This document shows, one piece after another, positions 25,001 to 34,579 of a stretch of 64,000 nt of DNA. Within the stretch, counting starts at the first letter, position 1; each line of letters starts with the position of its first letter. Made by a program: the position numbers and the translations under genes. The stretch comes from Sarcocystis neurona. Lineage: Eukaryota; Apicomplexa; Conoidasida; Eucoccidiorida; Sarcocystidae. Location: positions 485,238 through 549,237 of the forward strand of contig KL647329.1 in the NCBI GenBank assembly GCA_000727475.1, read 5' to 3'. The notes under the pieces are model-generated. The model was not told where the DNA came from and did not search any database. It worked only from the letters and a program-made list of their open reading frames with translations.

Positions 25001-28000
25001 AAGACATATCTTCGCTCGCCTCGCCTGCTGCGGCTCGCACGGCAGCTCTCACCGCGCGCACGTAGCGCTGCTGCTCCTCCTCCTGCTGGTGCCAAAAGCT
25101 GTTGCCCTCCTGTCGCTCTTCCGCGTAACACCGAAAGGCCCCCACCTGTCCACCGTTTTCCACGTAGCAGTTCTCACACAAATGCGTTTTCCTACCCCTT
25201 GCGACACGTGTGCACGGGCACCATGCACGTATGTCCACCCAGACATATACATATGTATACGTATGCGTGTATGTATCTCCTGTGCCACAGGTCTTCATAC
25301 GTGTATTTGGTAGATTTCTGCGAGAACTGAGACAGTGAACAAATGCGGCTGGACAAGTGCACCGATATATGCAAGAGGAAGACGCCTGTAGAAGAGCCGC
25401 GAGCTCTACCCTGGGGGACCAAAGTGCCTGATCGCCAAATCCACCACAACAATCCACGTCGCTATCATATATATGCATGTATGCAGACATGCATGTATAT
25501 ATAGAGAGAGACAGAGAGAGAAATACATATATGCACGCATGGGTGTATACCGATGTGTTTGGATATTAAGGTATGCATGTGTGTGTGCGTGCACGCGGAC
25601 GAGAAAGACGGACGAGTCTCGCGCAGCTGCGAGCGAAAGAGAAGTTCTCACTCTCCGCTTTTAAACGCAAGCGAAGATATCACTCAGAAGCAGAAGCTCG
25701 GGACACAGGCGAGCACGTTCATTAGAAATGGCAGCAAGAGGACGAAGAAGTGGCCGCACGAACGCCGACGGAGCTCCACAACGGCGTATACACGGAGAAA
25801 ATGAGGCGGGACACCACCTGGCAATGACTGCACGCATGTTGCCACCTTTTCTGTGGAGAGACTCCGAATGAAGCGCTGGGGGCGTGGAAGAACGCATGTG
25901 CCAGTCGCAGGGCCCCTGCTCGCATGCAAAACGCATCCGCGTCTCCTCCCCGCACGCGTGTGCATGCATGCACATATATATAGAGACAGAGAGACACAGA
26001 CGGACAGAGACACAGAGAGACAGAAAGAAAGGGCGAGAGAGGGAAGAGAGAGCAGAGAGAGAGAGACATAATAGGTGCACATGTAATATCGATGTGTGGA
26101 TATCTATCCACACATATATACATAGAGAGAGTGAAAACAGAGACAGACGTATTTATTGACACGTCTATCTATTACGTGTGAATCGATCTAGAGACCAAGA
26201 CGAAGACGTCCAACTGCAGGCCGATCTACGGATATGCATATATATATATATATATATGCTTTGGGAGAAAGAGATGGAGAGGTGTAAAGCTATACGCCGA
26301 CCTAAGGACAAACAGATGTCTATATATAGACGTGGTGTGCAGTTAGTAGATACAGAGATACGTAGACACGGACAGAAAAGTACGGATGGTGATGTGGGGA
26401 GAGACACACACACACACACTCATAGCTTGTGTGCATGCAGGTGGGTGGCTATCACATATACAGCCATACAAAGCTGCAGCTCCTGCGACTGCACACACAC
26501 GCATGCACGCAGGAGTGTGGAGCAACCCAGAGCGAGACAGAGAGACAGACATACGTGCCAGTCTGTAGGTAGGCTTGTATATGATTACACGTGGAGATAT
26601 ACGTACACAGATATATGAAGATAATGAGGGAGACGTGTGGTGATACACGTGCAGGGTCAGATCTTCCATATATATGTAGAGAACTGAGTGCGAAAGAAAT
26701 TCACGGAAGCCTATGTGTGTGTGTGTGTGTGCTGTCAGAAGGGGGCAGAGGTCCCTACGTCAACTTGTCGAGAGCGCAGCGTCCGAGTCGGGTCCACCTG
26801 CGAAAACGGTGACAGCACACGCGAGCGCGCGGAGCTGCTGTCAACCACCAAATTTTCTCTTCTTCTTTGTAGGTCTTTCCGCTCTCTCTCTCCATCCAGA
26901 CGTTATTCCCTTCTTCGTCTTCATATGCCTCGCTCGCCCTCTCTATCGATACAAAACAACTTTCTCGTTTCTCTATCCTTCCACGTGACCAGTCCCCTTC
27001 ACCTACAAACCACCCGAACACTCTGCAAACCTTAGGCACACCTTTCTTCTTATATATACATATACATATGCAGATATATATATATATATATGCGTGCCAC
27101 TGTATATCTATGCATGTATATATATATACGTAGTGAGGCGTGTCTGTATGTCTATATAGAGATATATAAATATGTAGTGCGGCGTGTCTATATATACACC
27201 TATGTAGATACTTCGGCGTGTCTTTATATATATGTGAATAGTGCCGCATGATTATATACCTATATATACATATACACATGTACACGTATATGTATATACA
27301 TATGTACATATGTATATAGTGTGGCCTGTCTATTCCTGGTTCTGTTGACTTGTGCATGCACGAAGCGTCTACCTCCTCCCTACAGACAACTGCCTTCGTT
27401 TCTCTGTATCTCAATATACGAAGATCCGTTCAGCCGACAAATCAGATAATTAGATATAATGTCTCTTCAAGTATACACACCTGCACATCCTTCCACATAT
27501 ATATATATATATATATAAATATATATATATATCTATATATATATACACATATATATAGGAGTACATATAGGAGTAGATATATATATATATGTTTGTTTGA
27601 AGACACTCATATAAAACGTCTGTTGCGTCTAGATGGGTGGCTTATGCATATGTGTGTATGCGTGTGCGTCTGTGTGGCTACCGGGGCACGGGATGCTTCT
27701 TCGTTTGTACGTATTTGTCTCTCAACTTCTCTATTTATCTTCGAAGCATGAGGGATCTGCTTCGCTGCTGGTGACTCAGCTGCACGTTCATCAGCATTTT
27801 CGCTCCTTTCTCTATTTTCGCGACCACGACGCCTTCGTTCACCTGACTACCTACCTCCTCCCGCATGCATCCGGAATTCTGAGATATACAGTCGTCACAC
27901 CTACATCTACATATAGATATATATATATATACAATATGTATACATACAAACAGAGGGAGCGAGGTAGCGAGAGACAGATCTACACCTATATCTACCTATC

Positions 28001-28133
28001 TATACAATATACATATATGTGTGTTTACACATATATATATATATATATATATATACAGAGAGAGTGGAGTAGAGAGAGACAGATCTACACCTATATCTGT
28101 CTATATATATAATATATACATTTATGTATGTCC

Positions 28134-28165
<32 letters not shown>

Positions 28166-31100
28166 GATCAACAGACTCCGGTATACGGTGTATGTACGCA
28201 AGAGAGGCACTCTGGGGGGGACGCTGGGTTTCTGGCTTTCTTGCTTTTGGAGGCGTTGCTGTACATCTTCCTTTTTCTTCTTTCTTCTGTTTCTCCTACC
28301 GTTTGTCCATGTAGACGTGTATCCACGTACACATGGAGAGACTGCTCAGCAGCACCTGCCTAAGGCGCGTGGTGTCATTCCACTGCGTACTACATGAAAC
28401 ACCCCCGCTGTCCCTTCGAAAAACTGCACCAATAAATATTTCTCTCTTCTCTCTTTCTCTCGCTTTTCCTCGCTCTCCTTCCAAATATATATATATATAT
28501 GCAAATATACAAACATATACACAAGAATGCAGACAATTACATATACAACACACGGACGCCCAGACAGCTTGACGTTGTCAATCTACGTCGTCGTGGCTCT
28601 CTTGCGATATCACTGCTGAGGTGGACCGTGGCACCTGCCCTGCCCTTCGCAGACTCTCCCCCCAACAGAGAAGGAGGGGAAAAACCAGAAGGATACTCAA
28701 AAAGAGAGAAAAACAGAGAGAGGAAAGTCGAGAGGCTCCTTCTCTTGTCTTCCCGTTGTATGGAACTCCACCTACGTGACTCTCTGCTACATTTTTGTGC
28801 GCCTCTTCTTTCTTTCAGACGTGCTCGACACCCCCTTGGGCACCTACCCGCATGCGCACACACAAATGCAAGCATGCATGAATATATATTCATATATATA
28901 TGTCGTAGGCTTTTTTCATGTCTACTCTACACGCGTGCTTCTTAAAACATGGGTGTCTGCATACGAGAACATATATATACATGCGATTGCTGTCAGTATC
29001 TCGAAATATGCATACATATATATATATATATATATATGATTGGTATATGTATATGAAGATACACATATACATATATATATAATATACGTAGAGTCGTGGA
29101 CGTCTGGATATGTGTACGTATGTACACGTATGTACAGATGGACTTCTCAATATCACTTGACTTCCTGCAAACGGGTTCCGGTCGTGGGCCCGACCCCGCG
29201 CCTTTTGTATACGAGCTCTCTCTTAATATTTCCGTCATATCTGTACGCATAGCCCTGCAGGTTTATATGTGTGTGTGTGTATGTGTCCCTGTCTTTCTCT
29301 CTACATATATATATATATATACATATGTAGGCGCCGACGTAGATGTATGTATACAGATAAAAGTACGTAACGAAGGTGTCCCCATATCTGTATAGAGAGG
29401 AACTCGAGTTTCAGAGTCCAGCAGATAAAGGCGACAATTCTTCGAGCGCATGAGTGGCCTCTCCCCACGCCTTATAAAACACGGCCCAGCCCGCTGGCGT
29501 ATCCTGCAACAGCAGCAACTGCCTGTCGCTCTTGGGCCACGCACTGCGATGTAGACATGTATACGTGTCTACCCTGTGGCCCTCACCCTGCGGATCCACA
29601 TTTGTACGTACGCAAAGTCTATACTAGCGTATGTACACACACACACATATCCATGGCTCCAGCTATCCATCTGTCGATCTTTATATATATACACATAGAA
29701 ACGTATGTTATATGTACGACTCCAGCTATCTCTCTATCCATCTTTGTATATACAGAGAGATACGTATGTATATATATATATGTACGATTCCAGCTATCCA
29801 CCGGTGTATCTACGTATCCTTATATATATACATATATATATATATATACACGTCGACACTGTAAACGTCGCCAGCTGGATCCGAATTTGTTTATAGGCAA
29901 AGTCTACATCCGCATATATATATATATATATATATGTGACTCCAGCTTTCTATCTCTCTATCTTTGTGTATACAGATAGGTATGTATATATGTATGTACA
30001 TATGACTCCAGGTGTCTATCTATATAGATGTGTATATATGTATATATGTATGACTCCAGCTATCTCTGCCAGTATCTACGTATCCTTATATATTCATATA
30101 TATACGTGTCGACACCAGGTGGATCCAACTTTCATCTGTCCGACGTCTATCTCCAGTGAGGTATGTGTCTCTTCAATTAATACGGCAGGGTGAGTGCGCC
30201 ACCCACCACAACAGCAACAAACGGGTCCTGCCCCTGCTGATGTAGACGCTGGGTCTGAACATCGATGCCGCTTAACCAGCAGCGGTAGCCTGGGTGACTA
30301 TGATACCACCCAACAGCAGTGGTTTCTTCCTCTGCTGCTTCTTCCTCTGCTGCTTCTTCCTCGCTGTGTCCTGCTTCTGCTGCTACTGCTTCTGCTCCTG
30401 CTGCTCCCGCCGTTGCTGCTGCGTCTTCCACTGCGCCTGCACCAAGTCCGCGGCCACCTGCCGCTGCGGCGGCCTCAACATCCCCTCCACCGACTCCACG
30501 GCCACCTTCGTCTCTCTCTGGGGTTCGCACCCTCCCCCCCACATCCGCATCAACTGCTGCTGCCGTCCCTCGTGCAGCCGTTCCTAGTGCTGTCGTTCCT
30601 GCTGTTGTCGCTGCTGCTGTTCCACCTGCTGCTGCTCCACCTGCTGGTGCTGCACCTGCTGCTGTCGGGCCTGCTGCTGTCGCCTCTGCTGCTGTCGCGT
30701 CTGCTGCTGTCGCGCCTGCTGCGGTGGCGGCTGCTGCGGTGGCGGCTGCTGCTGACCTTCTGGTGCGCCTTCTCTGGGTTGCTGCTGCTGCTGTTGCTGT
30801 TCTCTCTCGTGTGTCGGCGGCTGTCTGCCCTGCAGTTCCTGGTCCTCCTGCTGCTCCTTCTGCCGCAGCGGTTGAACGTGCCGTTTCTGCTGCGGCTCTT
30901 CTCCGCACCGGTCTCTGCGCAGATAGCCCTCCTCGGGATACCGTTGCTGTTGCTGCTTCCGTTGCAGGTTCCGCCACTGCCACCCCCTCCACGGGTGCGC
31001 CATCGGCAGCAGCAGGAAGAGGAAGAGGAGGAGGTTGGGCGAGAGGCCGAGCAGCAGCAAGTCGAACTCGTGGAACTGCGATGGCGTGATTTAGCTGTTG

Positions 31101-31823
31101 CATATATTGCACCATGTATTCCTCTGCGTCCGCTCCGGCGTTTACTCTTGTCTCTGTTCCTGTGACGGGGAGAGAGAAGACGTCGTTTATATAGAAAGAT
31201 TGATCCAACGTCGTGCCGAGCATCAGGCCCATAACTTCTAAAGGAGCGCCTCTGCATGCGTGGAGGAGCAGCTTGAGCAGTGCCACGCCATTCATACAGC
31301 AGCGTCTGTAATAGGCCCGCTGTCGGGCGCAGCGCTGCCACTGCTGCTGCTGCTCCCTCACTGAGGCATGTCCAAATAACTGCAGATCCCAGTGCTGCTG
31401 CTGCAGCAACGCCAACGAGGGAGGATACACACCCCATAAGTCGCACAGCACCCGCTCCTCTTCTTCCTGTTCACGCCCCGGCTGCTGCTCCTCTTCCTCC
31501 TCCTCCTCGTCGTCACGCAAAACGCGCGCATGCTTCTTTCCGCGCTCTTCCTCTTGCGGTGACGCAACACCACCTTCCCCTTCGTGTTGCTCTCGAGCCT
31601 GCTGCTGTTCCAGCGTCCGCGGCTCCACGTCCTCCCGCTGCTGCACTTCTTCTTCCTGCTGCCGCTGCCACCCGTGCTCGTTCTGACGAGGACTCTGTCC
31701 TACAAGCCCCCCAGCCCGGGAGGACGCGGCTCTGTTGCCACTTGGGCTTCGCCTCCCCGCAGCGGCCGCGGCAACAGCAGGCGCTGCAGCACCTTGTTCG
31801 CCTAGCTGCTGACGCCGGGGCAT
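21817..31823 (-). CDS. CSN5: COP9 signalosome subunit 5 (JAMM deneddylase), 3' end unresolved
   Basis: Four exons are supported: 30207-31823, 26759-26797, 24784-25145 and 21817-21946, all with matching phases. The ATG at 31823 follows an in-frame stop. Residues 1-165 are Gln/Glu-rich and unlike the short animal N-terminus. The MPN+ core has the catalytic Glu196 in LEVMGLMLG, and His508, His510 and Asp521 in [17 protein letters not shown]. Between them, residues about 252-500 are an Ala/Thr/Gly/Glu-rich insertion. Exon 2 encodes only 13 residues ([13 protein letters not shown]). Exon 3 holds VGAFRCY, an acidic Ser/Glu insert of roughly 90 residues, and [12 protein letters not shown]. Exon 4 continues [16 protein letters not shown]5 removes Nedd8 from cullins. 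[21 protein letters not shown] and DFGVH separate it from the proteasome subunit RPN11. The usual C-terminal helices are not found with confidence, and the end of exon 4 is tentative. Confidence 0.93.
21985..22480. repeat. TA and TATATGTA microsatellites
   Basis: (TA)n at about 21993-22030 and 22141-22160, and a (TATATATG)n run at about 22400-22460. By the CSN5 model this is intron between exons 3 and 4. Bases 22480-24680 of the same intron are lower in repeats, with open but unrecognised frames on both strands (for example about 22840-23100). Confidence 0.75.
24686..24791. repeat. Three copies of a 5' splice-site-containing motif at the CSN5 exon 3 end
   Basis: The + strand motif cagctgacgtactct, ending in a short pyrimidine/CAG tail, occurs at 24686, 24725 and (as caggtgacgtactct) 24771. 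On the - strand each copy reads AGA-GTACGT, a good donor. The one at 24778-24783 is the inferred exon 3 donor. The copies are 46 and 40 bases apart, so using a downstream copy would shift the frame. Confidence 0.8.
25960..26075. repeat. GAGA/ACAGA purine microsatellite
   Basis: Short TA followed by degenerate GAGACAGAGAGA units within the CSN5 intron 25146-26758. Further TA and (AC)n tracts lie at about 26238-26260 and 26404-26420. Confidence 0.75.
27050..27600. repeat. TA-rich microsatellites in CSN5 intron 1
   Basis: Repeated TATATA runs and a motif around gtgaggcgtgtctgta / gtgcggcgtgtctata / ttcggcgtgtcttta occur at about 27132, 27177 and 27210, forming a small tandem family. Non-coding. 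Confidence 0.75.
27965..28145. repeat. Tandem duplication, unit about 110 bp, in CSN5 intron 1
   Basis: The block gagagacagatctacacc followed by tatatct, a TA stretch and a purine run occurs twice, at about 27970 and 28073, with few differences. Each copy continues into TA repeats. Confidence 0.75.
29575..30150. repeat. Higher-order repeat in CSN5 intron 1
   Basis: A short element with the core gactccagctatc recurs about six times between 29653 and 30065. A larger motif combining GTCGACAC, a GGATCC and often AAAGTCTA recurs at about 29585, 29860 and 30110. Together they suggest an array of about 250-300 bp units, each containing several smaller units. It ends about 60 bases from the exon 1 donor of CSN5. 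Confidence 0.7.
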
Positions 31824-32164
31824 TGCGTAGTGGCTGCTTGGCCAGGGCAGGTCTCCGTCTCACGCAGCCTCCGCTGCTGCGCCGACAGCAGCAGCTTTGC
31901 AACTGCAGCAGCACTCCCGTACACGTTCACAGCGCAGACGCAGCAGCTGCAGCAGCCCGGCATGCAGCAGCTGCGTGGCAACGAAGAAGCTACGCGTATC
32001 TCAGCAGCAAAAATCTGATATTTCATGCGTGTGTGCCTCTGGGGAGACGGAGGCGATGAAAAAAATGGCAATCTGGACGAATGCGCTAAGTACGGGCTAG
32101 CGAGGGCGAGTGAAGAGAGCTACGTAGACGCTGCACACAGAGCTACGCCGAGAACGGGGAGCAA

Positions 32165-32185
32165 TGACTTCTAAAAGTGCCTGGG
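32165..32185 (+). other. Possible first exon or isolated donor: ATG plus six codons before GTAAGT
   Basis: An ATG starts a seven-codon stretch (MTSKSAW) ending at a strong donor, gtaagtcc. This would suit a very short first coding exon of a + strand gene divergent from CSN5, whose ATG is about 340 bp away. No second exon was found with confidence; a + strand open segment after an acceptor at about 32649 is one candidate. Confidence 0.2.
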
Positions 32186-32998
32186 TAAGTCCACGTCAAA
32201 GGCGGAAAAAGCATGGGCAGCGCCAGGAACAGCAGCGCAACTGCCGCAGTAGAGAAAAACAGTGGCGCCGTAACCACGGTGACGGACGCTGCAGCTGCAG
32301 CAGCAGCAGCAGGACGTGGAGAAGAGGAGCAGCAGCGCCGGCTGCAAGGGAAGAAGAGAGCAGCTCTCAAGCTAGTCACTCCACAGACACGTGTGCACCT
32401 CGCACCACGGACGGAAGAAACCTATGGTCGTGGTACTACCGTGCGGCAGTGGGGAAGGAGCCGCCACCCGAGCGGCAACAACGACAGCTGTGGCAGCGCC
32501 ACGAAGCTAAGCCCGCCGCGGCCGCAGGAAATGCGTTGCTTCTCCCATTACGCTCGCACTGCAACATTGTGCAGCACTTAACAAGCAACATGTGCCGTAG
32601 GCAGTGTATCTGCAGCTTTTTTCATCTTGTACACACCTTGCATGCCAGGTGCCGGAGCATGTGAGAAGCTGCCCGCGGACCAGCCACGATGAGGGCCAGC
32701 CCGCAGGGCGCTGCTACCGATGGTGCTTGCGAGGTGCAACAGCTACACAGCACGAGCTTCGGGCTGCCGTTGATCTTGCTTCGGCAGCTCTCCTTGCGTG
32801 AAACTGCTGCGCGCAGCAGCTGCCCCTCCTGCTATTTTTGCTACGATGGCTGCCACTCGTGTAGACAGGAGCGCGGAACGGGCCACTATTGCTTCGCCTG
32901 CTGCTGCCGTTGCTTCACCTGCCGTTTCCTTAGCTGCTGCCGCCGCCGCGGCTGGTGTCGCTGTTGCCGGTGTTGCCCTTGTTGCGCTTACTGCCGCT

Positions 32999-33120
32999 GC
33001 TGCTGTTGCTGCGGCTACTGCCGTTGCTGCGGCTACCGCCGTTGCTGCGGCTGCTGCCGTTGCTGTGGCTGCTGCCGTTGTTGCAGCTGCCGCCGTTGTC
33101 GCGCCTGCTGCCGTTGTCGT
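32999..33120. repeat. 18-bp tandem repeat (GCTGCGGCTACTGCCGTT type)
   Basis: About six or seven diverged copies of an 18-bp unit, a higher-order form of the GCT triplet. It reads as Ala/Thr/Val repeats on + and Gly/Asn/Ser or Ala repeats on -. The length keeps any reading frame open, so coding status cannot be judged from ORFs. Confidence 0.8.
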
Positions 33121-33582
33121 TTCTACTGGCACTCCTCCGGCTGCTAGCACTGCTGCAGCTTCGGCTGCAGCTGCGTGTGTTCCGCCGCGGCGGCTTCGGT
33201 TGCGGTTGCTGCCGCGGCGACGTTCCACGGGCGCTCCTGCTGCCAGGGCTCCAGCTTGCGTTCTGCGAGCGTGCACCAGAGGAGCGCAGCGCCATAGCTC
33301 GGTCTTCTTCCATGGCAGTAGTTACACCGCTGCTGTTTGTACTACTAGTGCGGCGCCTGCTGCTTCTCCCGTCGGTGGTGGTCTTGCAGGGACCGATGGC
33401 ATAGATCTGTCGCTGCGTCCGACCTGTGACTGCCCTAGCTGAAGTTGCCTCAGTGTCATCAATGTTGCCTCTTTCCACGTGATGCTAAACGTCTGTATCA
33501 CACACTCTCCGCAGCTCGACCGGACTGGAACGGCCTGTGTCTACATATACGGTCGATTATGTCTTCCCTTTTGCCGACTTAC

Positions 33583-33756
33583 AGAAGGACGCCTTCTTGA
33601 CAGATCCCTCGGCATCTTGTGAATGAGGGGAACTGAGCTGCCGCTGATGAAGGTGATGAGTACGTCAAGTTGCCCCAACGCTGCTGCTGCTGCTGCCAGA
33701 CCGGGCCTACGAGCGACTGGGAAGTAGACACGCGCAAGCTTCACGAGCTGCGGGAT
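33583..33756 (-). CDS. Well-bounded exon of an unrecognised gene (58 codons)
   Basis: On the - strand a pyrimidine-rich acceptor (ctattgctgctgcag) and a consensus donor (GTAAGT) enclose exactly 58 open codons in phase 0/0, beginning IPQLVKLARVYFPVARRPG and ending PLIHKMPRDLSRRRPS. A six-Ala run is followed by LGQLDVLITFIS. The composition is that of a folded domain apart from the Ala run. I do not recognise the family. Upstream exons would lie above 33.76 kb and downstream ones near 32-33.5 kb, where only triplet-rich sequence is visible. Confidence 0.45.
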
Positions 33757-34466
33757 CTGCAGCAGCAATAGCGGAGACCGCGACAACTACAGAAGCCGCG
33801 CAGCGCCGGCTGCACCCCGAGTGTATACAGAACACAGCGATCATACAAGCGGCCCAGGGAACGCGTGAGAGGATGTTGTATTGCCGTGTAGAATCAGCGC
33901 AAGAAGCAGGCAATATAGGTGGAACGAGGAAGCCTTCTAAAGCGTCTCCACGCGCAGCACGACAGCAGCACATCAACTCTCGCAGAAACAAACATACGAC
34001 AACGAACTTTAACGTTGACCGAGAGGCAGCAGCAACGGCAGCGGAGCAATCAGCAAAACCAATCGCATCAAGCTCCACAACAGCATTGCAGGTACAAGAG
34101 GAACGGCAACCGCAGCACTCGCATTAGCAGCTTCAACGGCCGTAGCACCGGCAAGCGGCTGGGCAAAAGAAGCATCAGCAGGGGCAGCTGTAACGCGTTC
34201 GTGTAGAGGAGCTCAGGAATGTTATTTCCATGAATGCGGCACAGAGCAGGGAACCTGACAGTGGCCTTGCAGGGCTGGCTTCGAGCGGTTCTCACTTCTC
34301 TACTCCTTCCAGGCGCTACGGTCAGAGCAGCAACACACACCACCACTGTGGCTCCCGTTTGACTCCCGTGGGTAACATCCGATGGTATATTCTGTCGTGT
34401 TGCTAGTGTTGAGTAGATGTGACTCTTCCAGTCGTGTTTCTAATTTACTGCTGCATCAAATTGCAG

Positions 34467-34579
34467 TAGGTGAAAACTTGTTCGAAGAGTGTGACACTAA
34501 CTACTGGAACAAACCAGCAGCACCGGCAGCAGCAGCAGGAGCACGGAGACCAGCGCGACCTATCGCAGCAGGGCATTAG
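34467..34579 (+). CDS. Possible terminal exon of an unrecognised + strand gene
   Basis: After a good acceptor (catcaaattgcag), about 37 codons run to a TAG: VGENLFEECDTNYWNKP, then an Ala/Arg/Pro tail. An upstream segment at about 34312-34371, bounded by a strong acceptor (ctactccttccag) and a gtaaca donor, reads ALRSEQQHTPPLWLPFDSR, but its phase does not join this exon directly. It sits at the point where triplet-rich DNA ends. Confidence 0.25.

Noticed and set aside
29400..29600. A CSN5 exon on the - strand suggested by a GATCC followed by open sequence
   Set aside because: The missing DPTRT exon was found at 26759-26797 with exact phase; this stretch belongs to the intronic repeat family.
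21817..31823. Proteasome lid subunit RPN11 instead of CSN5
   Set aside because: [16 protein letters not shown] followed by DPTRT and later DFGVHW-EYY is the CSN5 pattern; RPN11 has different residues at these places.
33583..33756. MutS-family core, from the LDVL and PRDLSR motifs
   Set aside because: The spacing and flanking residues do not fit MutS well enough, and no neighbouring exon shows the ATPase motifs.
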